Positions 33,452 to 42,846 of a stretch of DNA of 64,000 nt are shown here, one piece after another. The notes beneath the pieces were generated by a model. It saw only the letters and a program-made list of their open reading frames with translations. It did not search any database and had not been told where the DNA came from. How positions within the stretch are numbered: position 1 is the stretch's first letter; every line of letters begins with the position of its first letter. The stretch is taken from NCBI GenBank assembly GCA_050179135.1, contig JBFXFK010000001.1:23401-87400 (forward strand). The letters are read 5' to 3'. This stretch comes from UBA4064 sp050179135. GTDB taxonomy: Bacteria > Desulfobacterota > Desulfobacteria > Desulfobacterales > Desulfatirhabdiaceae. Position numbers and translations under genes: made by a program.

Positions 33452-34222
33452 ATGGAAATGACCCTTCACTATATTCACCTGATTCTATACAAAGCCTGGG
33501 CAGACCTGCGATCCGAAGCCCGGAGATACTACATCAGTTATCTGTGGTGGGTGATTGAGCCCGTGCTGGAAATGATGGTGTATTATGTGGTTTTTGGCGT
33601 GCTGCTCAGCAGAAGTACTCCCCATTTCATCCCTTTTTTGTTGATCGGTCTGACCAGTTGGAAATGGTTTACCACAACTGTCCGCCATGAAGGCAATTCC
33701 ATATTGAACAGCCGCAGTCTGATTCAACAGGTCAACCTTCCCAAGGCGGTTTTCCCATTGACCGTTGTCTGTACCGATACATTCAAATTTCTGATCGTGT
33801 TTCTGATTGTACTGGTATTTCTGTGGATATCCCATTTTCCGGTCAGTGCCGCCTACTTCACGCTTCCGCTGCTGCTGATCACACAACTGGCCCTGATCAT
33901 TGCACTGGGATTTTTTTTTGCGGCCATCATCCCCTTTGTTCCGGATATGGATATTCTGGTGGAAAACACCCTGCGCTTTGTGTTTTTTCTTTCCGGTGTG
34001 TTTTTCGATCCCCGAACCCTGTCACCAGAGAAACAGTTCTGGTTTTTTCTGAATCCCATGGCCTTTCTCATCGATGGATACCGCAGCATTCTGATGGATG
34101 GCCGTTTCCACGACTACCAGCGCCTGTTGATCATTCTGGCGGCCTCCCTTGCCGGAATCCTGATTGCCAACCGCATCATCCGACACTTTGACAAAATTTA
34201 TCCCCGTGTGGTGGCGCAATGA
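33452..34222 (+). CDS. wzm: ABC-2 type polysaccharide exporter permease (Wzm)
   Basis: 256 residues with six predicted membrane helices (about residues 37-55, 60-75, 112-130, 145-168, 175-195 and 228-245). The N-terminal amphipathic region before WWVIEPVLEMMVYYVVFGVL and the motif GLTSWKWFTTTVRHEGNSIL are typical of O-antigen/capsule exporters. It would move a completed, lipid-linked glycan across the inner membrane. The stop overlaps the ATPase start (ATGA, 34219). Confidence 0.9.
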   Translation: MEMTLHYIHLILYKAWADLRSEARRYYISYLWWVIEPVLEMMVYYVVFGVLLSRSTPHFIPFLLIGLTSWKWFTTTVRHEGNSILNSRSLIQQVNLPKAVFPLTVVCTDTFKFLIVFLIVLVFLWISHFPVSAAYFTLPLLLITQLALIIALGFFFAAIIPFVPDMDILVENTLRFVFFLSGVFFDPRTLSPEKQFWFFLNPMAFLIDGYRSILMDGRFHDYQRLLIILAASLAGILIANRIIRHFDKIYPRVVAQ

Positions 34223-34941
34223 CCGATGCCCAGCCCGTACTGGAATTGAACCACGTGGCCTTTCATTTCATCAAACGCAAGGGCTATTTTTCCAAGCAGA
34301 AATACTGGGCCATCACCGATGTCAGTTTTGTGCTGAACAAAGGGGAGTGTCTGGGGATTATCGGGCGAAACGGGGCCGGAAAAACCACGCTGCTTCAACT
34401 GCTTTCAGGTATTATTCGACCGGATAAAGGTGACTTTGTCAACCATGGCTATACAACCACATTGCTGTCACTTCAGGCCGGATTCATTCCGTATCTGACC
34501 GGCCGGGAAAATACCATGTTAAACGGGTTGTATCTGGGCATTCGTAAATCCGTCATCAAAAATAAACTGGATGAAATTCTGGAATTCTCGGAGCTGGGGG
34601 ATTTTTTCGATCAGCCCATCAGCTCGTATTCTTCCGGAATGCGGGCCCGCCTGGGGTTTTCCATTGCGTTTCAACTGGATCCGGATGTTCTGCTCATCGA
34701 TGAGGTGCTGGGGGTGGGAGACGAATCTTTCAGAGCAAAATCAACACATAAAATGAAGGAAAAAATTTTGTCCAACCAAACCGTTGTCATTGTATCCCAT
34801 AGTCAATCGACGCTGCGTGAACTGTGCAATCGGGTGGTCTGGATAGAAAACGGCATGACCCGGGCAGAAGGCGATACCGCATCCGTGCTGACGGCATACA
34901 GTTCTTTTCTGACAGAGAATCAGGGAATCCAACCCAAATGA
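34219..34941 (+). CDS. wzt: ABC transporter ATPase for polysaccharide export (Wzt, short form)
   Basis: 240 residues. Walker A GRNGAGKTTLLQLL, Q-loop in LSLQAGFIPYLTGREN, signature SSYSSGMRARLGFS, Walker B DVLLIDEVLGVGDE and switch His in VIVSHSQ are all intact. It ends right after the nucleotide-binding domain, so it lacks the C-terminal glycan-recognition domain of E. coli O9a-type Wzt. Short forms export without recognising a terminal modification, which matters for the capping model of the sulfotransferase protein. Overlaps wzm before it and the GT gene after it. Confidence 0.92.
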   Translation: MTDAQPVLELNHVAFHFIKRKGYFSKQKYWAITDVSFVLNKGECLGIIGRNGAGKTTLLQLLSGIIRPDKGDFVNHGYTTTLLSLQAGFIPYLTGRENTMLNGLYLGIRKSVIKNKLDEILEFSELGDFFDQPISSYSSGMRARLGFSIAFQLDPDVLLIDEVLGVGDESFRAKSTHKMKEKILSNQTVVIVSHSQSTLRELCNRVVWIENGMTRAEGDTASVLTAYSSFLTENQGIQPK

Positions 34942-37900
34942 ATACCAAAACCGGTGTTTCCATCATTGTTCCAACGCACAATTCAGCCCCTTTGCTGGAT
35001 CGGCTGCTGTCAACATTCCTGAAAACCAACACCTGTCAACCCGTTGAAATACTGGTTATTGACAATGCTTCCACCGACCATACAGAAACCGTTATCGATC
35101 AATATGCCACACAGGTTTTCATTCGGCTCATTCAAAGCAATGACGCGTATCCGGTCTCCAGAATCTTCGACCATGCAATCCCAAAAGCGGGCTATGCCAA
35201 TCTGCTTTTTCTAAGCACGGGAATTGTATATCATTTTGATTTGGTATCCGATTCGATCATAAAGCTGCACGACAACGGGTTTGGCGCCATCGGTATCCCT
35301 GCAGGCCATATGCCCAATGGCGATGCCGCTGACATTGCTGCCGCCTTTCTGTTATGCCGTAAAGCCGATTACAATACGGATACGGGTTTTCGTATCGATG
35401 GCGTCAAGAATACAACGGATGATTGCTGGCAATTCGAGATTCAATTGGGAAAAAAGCCCTGTTGGATCGATAACATGGCGCTGCAACCTGAAGAAGGTCC
35501 ATTTCTGACCAAAACGCATATCCATGTCAGACAGAACCTCCCGGCCAACAGCCCCATAACGCAGATTGGTGACATTTCCCGGAACAAACCACTTGTACAG
35601 ACAGATTCGGATTTCGCCACCGATACAGACATTGTCATCTGTGTGCACAATGCGCAGCATGACCTTGCGTTATGTCTGGATTCGGTGGTCAGAAACACCT
35701 CAAAACCCTATCGCATGATTCTGGTGAATGACGGATCCGATGAGAACACCACAGAATATCTGCGCCGCTTTGTGCATCAAAATCCACAGAGTGTGTTGCT
35801 GGAAAACCAGATTGCCCGGGGATATACCCGGGCGGCCAATCAGGGCCTGAAAACGTCCACTGCCGGGCATGTGGTGCTGTTGAACAGTGATACCATTGTT
35901 CCCCGGATGTGGTTGGAGGCCCTGACAGAATGCGCCCGATCCGATGCCGCAATCGGTATCGTCGGGCCCCTGTCCAATGCCGCCAGTTGGCAATCCGTTC
36001 CGGTCCGTTTTGGCGCCGGCGGTGACTGGGCCGTCAATGAACTGCCCGATGGATACAGCGTGGATGACATGGCTGAACTGGTATATCAGGTGTCTTCCAA
36101 ACGGTTTCCCCGGGTCGCATTTGTCAATGGATTCTGCTTTTTGATAAAACGATCCCTGATCGATGCCATCGGACTGCTTGACGAAGACGCATTTCCGGCC
36201 GGGTATGGCGAGGAAAACGATTACTGCCTGCGGGCTGAAAAAGCCGGATTTTCCCTTGCCATTGCGGATCACTGCTATGTGTATCATGCCAAATCAAAAA
36301 GTTATTCCCATGTCCGCCGAATCAAGTTATCCCGCAAAGGGGCAAAGGCTCTGGAGAAAAAACACGGGAGCAAAATGATCACCCGGGGGACCCAAGCCCT
36401 GAAAAATCAGGCGGATCTGGCCGCGCTGCGACAAAGAATTCAGGATTACCTGAAAGGAAGCCAAATTGTCACGGCCCAGACAAAACCCCTTGTGATTCGT
36501 TTTGTTCTGCCTGCAAGCGGCATCGGGGGCGGGATTCTGTCCGTGGTTCAGGAGGCGTGTGGCATGTCCCGGCTGGGTCATGATGTGAGCATTCTGACAT
36601 CCGCACGATATGCGGAGAATTATGCCCGGTTTTTTCCGGACCTGGTTCCGGAAACCACCATTTTCACATTTTATGAAAATGACCCGGATTTTTGGGCCAA
36701 AGCGGCCCGGGCAGATGTGCTGATTGCCACCACATGGGATTCGCCCCGTCTGATCGAACCGGTGATCAAAGAGCATCCCCAAATTTTGCCCGCTTATTAT
36801 GTCCAGGATTATGAACCCTGGTTCTTCCCCAAAAATCCCGATAAACAACAGATTGCATCGGCATCCTACACCCTTATTCCAGACATGCTGCTTATGGCCA
36901 AAACCGGGTGGATGTGTCAGACCGTTCACCGGCTGCAAGGGGTTCCTGTCGAAAAAGTCGCCCCTGGTCTTGATAAAACCGTGTTTTACCCGCCGGCAGA
37001 CCATGAAGCCCAGCAGAAAAAACCAATTGGCATTGTAGCCATGATTCGGCCAAAATCGCCGCGACGGGGTGCGGCGCGAACAATGCGGGTGCTGAAAAAA
37101 ATACAAAACCGTTTTGATTCCGTGGTTACCATTCATTTGTTTGGCTGCACAGATGAAGAAATTTTACCTCTGGAACACGGTTTTTCATATCAGAATCATG
37201 GCGTTCTGAAAAGAGAGGATGTTGCAACGCTGTACCGGAAGTCCGCCCTTTTTGTGGATTTTTCAGATTATCAGGCATTTGGCCGCACCGGTCTGGAGGC
37301 CATGGCGTGCGGGTGTGTACCGATTCTGCCATCGGAAGGGGGTGTCCTGGAATATGCCCAACATCAGAAAAATGCCCTGATAGTGGATACCCGTAATGAA
37401 GAGGAACTCATCGAAGGACTGGCTTCCCTGGTGGTATCTGACAGCCTTCGTCAAGATATGCGAAAAGCAGCCCTGACGAAGTCAGTGCAATTTAACGTCG
37501 AACGTGCCGTTCTTTCAGAACTGGGCATTATTCGTCAAGCACTGCAAAAACACTTGAATCGGTCCTGCAAATTCACAGAAATAAGAAGCGATCGCTGTGG
37601 TAATCCAGAGAAGCTTAAAATCGCGCTGCTGCTGGCCCTGCGGGCTGATGGTAATCCCTGTGGGTCCAGTCACATCCGTTTGATCAACCCCCTGTCCCAT
37701 CCCTCAGTCGCGGATCGGGTGATGGTTCAGATGGTCACCGCGGTAAACCTGTTTGATTTACATCCCGATATTCTAGTGATACAGCGAGCAGCCGTACCGT
37801 CTCCAAATACCGCCCAGTTGATCATTTCCCACTGCCGGGCCGAATCCATTCGGCTGGTTCTGGAAATTGACGATGATCTACTCAATCTTCATCAAAAGAC

Positions 37901-38717
37901 CGGGAATGATGTGAGATATGCTGGTAAAAATATTGAAGCTCTAAAAATGATCGCCAAGAGTGCGGATACAGTCGTGGTGTCCTCTCCGCCACTGGCGGAT
38001 GCCATGCGGGTGTTAAATCCGCATGTAACATGTGTTCCCAATGTGCATGATGAGCGCATTTGGCTGGAAAAAGGCAATGAAGGATTCATCAGGCCTCAAA
38101 AAATGCCGGACAAATGGATCAAAATTTTGTATATGGGTACCAAAACCCATGAAAATGACCTGAATCTGATCAAATCTGCTTACACGAAAATACGGCATGA
38201 ATATGGAAAAAGGGTCGAGCTGGAAATCGTGGGAGGCATACCCGATGATGTCACCGGTTTTGCGCCGCAGCTCAAACCCAAATGCATTGGGGCGAACTCG
38301 GATGCTTATTGTGATTTTGTTCACTGGTTCCGCCAAACCAACCACTGGGATTTTGGCGTTATTCCACTGGAGCTAACGCCCTTTAACCGGAAGAAAAGCT
38401 ATATCAAGATCCTGGATTATGCAGCCCTTGGTGTGCCGGTAATCTGCTCGGACATCGAGCCGTACCGTGAAATTGTGCGGGATGGTGAAAATGGTCTTCT
38501 CGTACAAAATGATACCCTGTCTTGGTATAACGCCATGAAAAAACTGATCGACAATCCGGAACTGAGGGATCGTCTGGCAGAAAATGCCTTTCGAGACCTG
38601 ACTGAAAAACATTTGTTGCTGCATCGGGCAGAGGATTTTTTACAGGCAATTTCCGGAGACCGGTTGAATGGCAAAAGAGCATCAATAGTCAACAATCAGG
38701 CTAATGGAAATATTTAA
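34938..38717 (+). CDS. Four-domain glycosyltransferase GT2-GT2-GT4-GT4
   Basis: 1259 residues from ATG 34938, which overlaps the wzt stop (ATGA). Domain 1 (1 to about 220; VSIIVPTHNSAPLLDRLL) is GT2-like, but its metal site reads FLSTGIVYHF where active relatives have NND or NSD, so it is probably inactive. Domain 2 (about 229-500; DIVICVHNAQHDLALCLDSV; LLNSDTIVPRMW; GYGEENDYCLRAEKAGFSLA) is a full GT2, nearly identical in parts to the gene at 22878. Domain 3 (about 516-860; YVQDYEPWFFPKNPDKQ; FGRTGLEAMACGCVPILP) is GT4-like and homologous to the C-terminus of the gene at 28736. Domain 4 (about 890-1240; LVLEIDDDLLNLH; ILDYAALGVPVICSDIEPYR) is a second GT4. It may build most of a repeat unit alone. 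Confidence 0.88.
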   Translation: MNTKTGVSIIVPTHNSAPLLDRLLSTFLKTNTCQPVEILVIDNASTDHTETVIDQYATQVFIRLIQSNDAYPVSRIFDHAIPKAGYANLLFLSTGIVYHFDLVSDSIIKLHDNGFGAIGIPAGHMPNGDAADIAAAFLLCRKADYNTDTGFRIDGVKNTTDDCWQFEIQLGKKPCWIDNMALQPEEGPFLTKTHIHVRQNLPANSPITQIGDISRNKPLVQTDSDFATDTDIVICVHNAQHDLALCLDSVVRNTSKPYRMILVNDGSDENTTEYLRRFVHQNPQSVLLENQIARGYTRAANQGLKTSTAGHVVLLNSDTIVPRMWLEALTECARSDAAIGIVGPLSNAASWQSVPVRFGAGGDWAVNELPDGYSVDDMAELVYQVSSKRFPRVAFVNGFCFLIKRSLIDAIGLLDEDAFPAGYGEENDYCLRAEKAGFSLAIADHCYVYHAKSKSYSHVRRIKLSRKGAKALEKKHGSKMITRGTQALKNQADLAALRQRIQDYLKGSQIVTAQTKPLVIRFVLPASGIGGGILSVVQEACGMSRLGHDVSILTSARYAENYARFFPDLVPETTIFTFYENDPDFWAKAARADVLIATTWDSPRLIEPVIKEHPQILPAYYVQDYEPWFFPKNPDKQQIASASYTLIPDMLLMAKTGWMCQTVHRLQGVPVEKVAPGLDKTVFYPPADHEAQQKKPIGIVAMIRPKSPRRGAARTMRVLKKIQNRFDSVVTIHLFGCTDEEILPLEHGFSYQNHGVLKREDVATLYRKSALFVDFSDYQAFGRTGLEAMACGCVPILPSEGGVLEYAQHQKNALIVDTRNEEELIEGLASLVVSDSLRQDMRKAALTKSVQFNVERAVLSELGIIRQALQKHLNRSCKFTEIRSDRCGNPEKLKIALLLALRADGNPCGSSHIRLINPLSHPSVADRVMVQMVTAVNLFDLHPDILVIQRAAVPSPNTAQLIISHCRAESIRLVLEIDDDLLNLHQKTGNDVRYAGKNIEALKMIAKSADTVVVSSPPLADAMRVLNPHVTCVPNVHDERIWLEKGNEGFIRPQKMPDKWIKILYMGTKTHENDLNLIKSAYTKIRHEYGKRVELEIVGGIPDDVTGFAPQLKPKCIGANSDAYCDFVHWFRQTNHWDFGVIPLELTPFNRKKSYIKILDYAALGVPVICSDIEPYREIVRDGENGLLVQNDTLSWYNAMKKLIDNPELRDRLAENAFRDLTEKHLLLHRAEDFLQAISGDRLNGKRASIVNNQANGNI

Positions 38718-39043
38718 TTCGATAATCAATCATTTTTCGTGTGTTTCGCGTATTTCGTGGTTTGAAATAATTTGACAATAAACGCTCATGTATCCTTCCG
38801 GGAGTTTCACCCCCAGGAATGAAAATGGAAGGCCCATAGTAGCCCGGGTTTTCCTACCCGGGAATCGGAATTTACCGCTTTATTCCCGGGTAAGGCAGTT
38901 CTTCAAGGCGATAGCCGCAAACCCGTGCTACGATGTCTGAAGATCATGTTTCGCGTGTTTTGTGGTTAAAATGGTTTTTCACGATAAATTGGAGTTTTAA
39001 TTATTTCTATTAACCTTAAGTGGAGATTTTTGGGGAAGAAAAT
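38718..39043. repeat. Gene-free spacer with repeats shared with 42617-42846
   Basis: About 325 bases. Blocks ttcgtgtgtttcgcgtattt, agcccgggttttcctacccg, and gctacgatgtctgaagatca recur in shorter form at 42680-42790. A CACCCCCAGGAATGAAAATG copy lies at about 38808. No gene is supported. Confidence 0.6.
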
Positions 39044-39805
39044 ATGACGTCATCATCGATTCGGTGCAAAACAATAGAGCAATATGTTAATGTTCAAAAA
39101 GCGCATATTTTGGAAATTGGTGCACTTGACTGCCCCACCTACAGCAAAAGTGATGGCTATGTCAAATACCTGGATTATGCCTCCAAACTGATCATGGCGA
39201 AAAAAGCAGATGGCAATTCCCGTTATCAAATTGATAAAATCGTCGATGTCGATTATGTGTGCGCTACACTTGAATATTCCAAATTCATTCAGGAAAAATT
39301 TGATTTGATTATAGCCAATCATGTCATTGAGCACATACCGGATACCATTCGCTGGTTAAATGAAATTCATCATGTTTTAGTGCCTGGCGGTAAACTGTTC
39401 CTTTCAGTACCAGATAAACGGTACACATTTGATATCGTCAGAAGAAATACAACTTTTGTTGATATGTTAAGAAACTATAACAATTCAGTCAAAAAGCCGG
39501 ATTTTTATCATATCCTTGAGCATTTTTATTATCATAAGTCTGTCACGGCTCAAGATGTCTGGAACAATAAACATCTCGATAAAGTAAAACAATATCGGTT
39601 CGACCCTGAAACAGCGGTCGCTGTCGCAGAAAAGCACGCCAAGGATGATTATGCAGACGTGCACTGCCATGTATTTACAAGCGATTCGTTCAAGGAACTC
39701 ATGGATATTCTGATTCGGCTCAAACGAATAGATTTTCAAGTGATTGAAATCACTGAACCCGAAAAAATGCAAAATGAATTTTATGTTGTGATGGCCAGAT
39801 CATAA
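39044..39805 (+). CDS. SAM-dependent class I methyltransferase
   Basis: 253 residues from ATG 39044 (ribosome site GGGGAAG; a GTG at 39020 is possible). Motif I is ILEIGALDCPTYSK, and the core after it is LIIANHVIEHIPDTIRWLNE, then VLVPGGKLFLSVPDKRYTFD, the pattern of Methyltransf_11/23 enzymes. It probably methylates a sugar or its precursor in the glycan. It overlaps the next gene by one base. Confidence 0.85.
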   Translation: MTSSSIRCKTIEQYVNVQKAHILEIGALDCPTYSKSDGYVKYLDYASKLIMAKKADGNSRYQIDKIVDVDYVCATLEYSKFIQEKFDLIIANHVIEHIPDTIRWLNEIHHVLVPGGKLFLSVPDKRYTFDIVRRNTTFVDMLRNYNNSVKKPDFYHILEHFYYHKSVTAQDVWNNKHLDKVKQYRFDPETAVAVAEKHAKDDYADVHCHVFTSDSFKELMDILIRLKRIDFQVIEITEPEKMQNEFYVVMARS

Positions 39806-41877
39806 TGGTTGGCTTCAACCGTCACGGACTGCTTGAAGCCCGAAACCGCTGTTTCTGGCTAACAGCGAAATTGTTCCGGCGGGCTGACATCGCTGACTGG
39901 ACATTTCTTGGTCTGTTCGGCGTAATCATTGGATGGAGTGTTTTGTCGGTTTTTACGACTGATCTGATCGGCGTGAGCATAGAACGAAACCATACAACTT
40001 CCGGTGAACTGGTAAAGGGTGTGATCCTCCGGCAGATGGTGCCCGTTCAATTGATCCATAAAGCAGAGAGTGTCTGCTATGAGGTGCAGTTTGCAACCTA
40101 TCATCGAATCAACAATTCCCAATTGAAGGTTACCCTGTCTCAGAAAGACTATCATCAATCCGTTGTGCTGAATACAGCTTTTTTGCAGGACAACCGTTCC
40201 CATCCGTTCTGCTTTTCTGCAGATGGCTTGAACTCGGGAGAGGCTGTTCTGGAAATTTATGGCATAAATGGTGTTCCGGGTAAATCGGCTGCCGTATGGA
40301 TGACTTCGGATATGCCGAATGGCAGTGCACTGAAGAATGGCCGGATAATGGAAAAAGGACTGGTGTTCCGGGCATATGTCAGAAATCACATTTATCACAT
40401 ATCCGTTTATCTACTAATACTTATCGTAGTGTCTGTGATATCCGCTGCAATAATTTTCATCAAAAATGCCGTTTTCAAGATACCTGAAGGAATTGAATTC
40501 ATAATATTCCTTTTTTTTGTGTTGTGCGCGTCCTATACGGCTGCCCCAGTTTTTACAGGTATGACTTCCACTTCTCTGTGGAATGATGAATTATACAGCA
40601 TATTGAAATTCAGCGGCGCGGGACCCGTCAATACACTCACAGATTACCATGTACCCAACAATCATATTTTTTTCAACTTCCTGAATTCATTGATTCCTTT
40701 TTCTGATCGATACCACCCTTTTTCAGCAAGGCTGCTCTCTTTTATTTCCATGTCCGTATCGGTAATATTGCCGGTTGGATTCATGATCAGAAGAAAAATG
40801 TTTTTTGAGGCATGTTTTCTGTTTTTTATACTGATTGCAAACAAATCACTGATAGATTTGTGCCTTCAGGCAAGAGGATATGGCTTTTTGCTGTTAGCGG
40901 CTTCTGTCTGCTGCGTGTTGACATGGATGTATCTGGAAACTGTTCGGCCACGGTACGCAGTTGGTATGGCAGTGACCGTATGGTTGGCGACATGGACAGT
41001 GCCAACGTTTATTGTTTTTGGCGCACCGCTCTTGATCATTTTATGGATACATACCAGAGAAAATATCTGGTTCTATGCAGGTATGTTATGCGCTATTGCG
41101 GTTTTGCTGGTTTATTTCCCGGTTTATCCTGATCTGGTAAACAACCATAAAACCTATGCCGTGCAATGGGGGTCACAGTTTGCGGATTGGAATGCTGTTT
41201 CGGAAACAATTGGGACTTATCTGCTACTGGGTTTGAACAATAAAGGAAACTGGTTTTCTTTCGCTTTTGTATTGATATTGGCTGCAATGCTGATCCATCA
41301 AAAATTTGTAACACCGCATGAGAGAAGCATATATATAATTGCCATTGCATCAGCTTTATGTTTTTTACTGGCAATGATCATGAAGACACCGCTGCCAAGA
41401 ACAATGTCCTTTGTTGCATTTCCACTGGGGTTTATTTTCGTTTTAATGCTTGGCAGTTTGTTTTCCCGTTTGACACAAAATTACGGGCGAACGATAATGA
41501 TTGTTGCATTGGCGATTGGCGTCTTTTTGATAACTGCATTCCAGAATACCGCCAGAAATTTTACGCCGATAGAAGCATGGATGGAGACAGCAGATGCGGT
41601 CAACAACCGCTTTCCTGTTAGCACCAGAATATATGCGCCTTTCAGGAATCAGTTTTTGGCGATATTTCTTTCTCCAGAACGACAGTTTTCTGAAAACTTT
41701 GATTTAACCCTGTTTACAAAAGGCGAGATGATTGTTGTCGATTCTTCTTTCGTAAAGGAACAGGCTTTTAAAATTGACAGACTGCCCAAAAAATATGCTG
41801 TCATTACAATTCCTCAAAGAAGGGGCGGTTCACAACGAATTTATTATTGTAAAGAAAATACAGATACCCCTGGATAA
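39805..41877 (+). CDS. GT-C-like polytopic membrane glycosyltransferase
   Basis: 690 residues with one N-terminal helix (LGLFGVIIGWSVLSVFTT), a periplasmic beta-rich domain (about 60-190), and then around eleven hydrophobic segments. The motif SLWNDELYSILKFSGAG (acidic pair in the first outside loop) followed by VPNNHIFFNFLNSL is typical of GT-C enzymes that use polyprenyl-phosphate sugars outside the membrane. The DPM1-like gene at 41909 downstream would supply that donor. The substrate is unknown. Confidence 0.75.
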   Translation: MVGFNRHGLLEARNRCFWLTAKLFRRADIADWTFLGLFGVIIGWSVLSVFTTDLIGVSIERNHTTSGELVKGVILRQMVPVQLIHKAESVCYEVQFATYHRINNSQLKVTLSQKDYHQSVVLNTAFLQDNRSHPFCFSADGLNSGEAVLEIYGINGVPGKSAAVWMTSDMPNGSALKNGRIMEKGLVFRAYVRNHIYHISVYLLILIVVSVISAAIIFIKNAVFKIPEGIEFIIFLFFVLCASYTAAPVFTGMTSTSLWNDELYSILKFSGAGPVNTLTDYHVPNNHIFFNFLNSLIPFSDRYHPFSARLLSFISMSVSVILPVGFMIRRKMFFEACFLFFILIANKSLIDLCLQARGYGFLLLAASVCCVLTWMYLETVRPRYAVGMAVTVWLATWTVPTFIVFGAPLLIILWIHTRENIWFYAGMLCAIAVLLVYFPVYPDLVNNHKTYAVQWGSQFADWNAVSETIGTYLLLGLNNKGNWFSFAFVLILAAMLIHQKFVTPHERSIYIIAIASALCFLLAMIMKTPLPRTMSFVAFPLGFIFVLMLGSLFSRLTQNYGRTIMIVALAIGVFLITAFQNTARNFTPIEAWMETADAVNNRFPVSTRIYAPFRNQFLAIFLSPERQFSENFDLTLFTKGEMIVVDSSFVKEQAFKIDRLPKKYAVITIPQRRGGSQRIYYCKENTDTPG

Positions 41878-41908
41878 GCAAACAGAATCGTTGAACCGAA
41901 TTATTTTC

Positions 41909-42616
41909 ATGAAAATATCAATAGTCATACCCTGTTATAATGAAATCAATACAATTGAAAAAATCATTGACAAAGTCTGCACCATAGCATTGCCGCATGA
42001 TCGCGAAATCATTGTTGTGGATGATTGCTCTACGGATGGCACCAGGAAATTTTTACATTCAATCGATGGCCACAGGGGTATCAAGGCAATTTTCCATGAA
42101 ATCAACCGGGGTAAAGGATATGCTTTGCGAACCGGATTTGCCTGCTCGACAGGAGATATCCTGATTATCCAGGATGCCGACCTGGAATATGATCCCGATG
42201 AATATATGAAGTTGCTCAAACCCATCCTGGATGGAAAAGCCGATGTGGTATATGGCTCCCGATTTGTTGGTGGAGAAGCACACCGGGTACTGTATTTCTG
42301 GCACTCCTTGGGAAACAAACTCCTGACAATTCTTTCAAATATGTTCACAAACCTCAATTTGACCGATATGGAAGTATGTTACAAGGTTTTCAAAAAAAGC
42401 ATTTTGGACAACATTGTGTTATGCGAAGACCGATTTGGGTTTGAACCCGAATTTACCGCAAAAGTGGCTCGACTGGGATGCCCGATTTATGAAGTAGGCG
42501 TTTCATATTATGGGCGTACATATACCGAGGGAAAGAAAATCAACTGGAAAGACGGGTTGCGGGCGATATATGTTATTTTGAAATACGGGTTTGTTTTCGG
42601 GCGAAATGCCCGGTAA
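41909..42616 (+). CDS. Polyprenyl-phosphate sugar synthase-type GT2
   Basis: 235 residues from ATG 41909, where homology begins (ISIVIPCYNEINTIEKIIDK). VVDDCSTDGTRKFL, the metal site IIQDADLEYDPDEY and the long conserved run YGSRFVGGEAHR...LTDMEVCYKVFK are those of the dolichyl-phosphate mannose synthase-like GT2 branch. No membrane helices. It likely makes the lipid-linked sugar used by the GT-C protein encoded just upstream. Confidence 0.9.
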   Translation: MKISIVIPCYNEINTIEKIIDKVCTIALPHDREIIVVDDCSTDGTRKFLHSIDGHRGIKAIFHEINRGKGYALRTGFACSTGDILIIQDADLEYDPDEYMKLLKPILDGKADVVYGSRFVGGEAHRVLYFWHSLGNKLLTILSNMFTNLNLTDMEVCYKVFKKSILDNIVLCEDRFGFEPEFTAKVARLGCPIYEVGVSYYGRTYTEGKKINWKDGLRAIYVILKYGFVFGRNAR

Positions 42617-42846
42617 AAGACTTTTCGGGGAATGTTTGAATCAAGGTAACTACTCAGGTATTCGGGACTCAGAAGTCGATCGTAGCCCGGGATTGCGGCT
42701 ACGATGCCTGAAGATCATTTTTCGTGTGTTTCGCGTATTCCGTGGTAAAAAATGCGTTGACAATAAATTGTGGTTTGAATTATTACCATCAGCCTAACCT
42801 AAGGTATAGAAATTATTATTCTGAACGCCTATAGATAAGGAATTGT

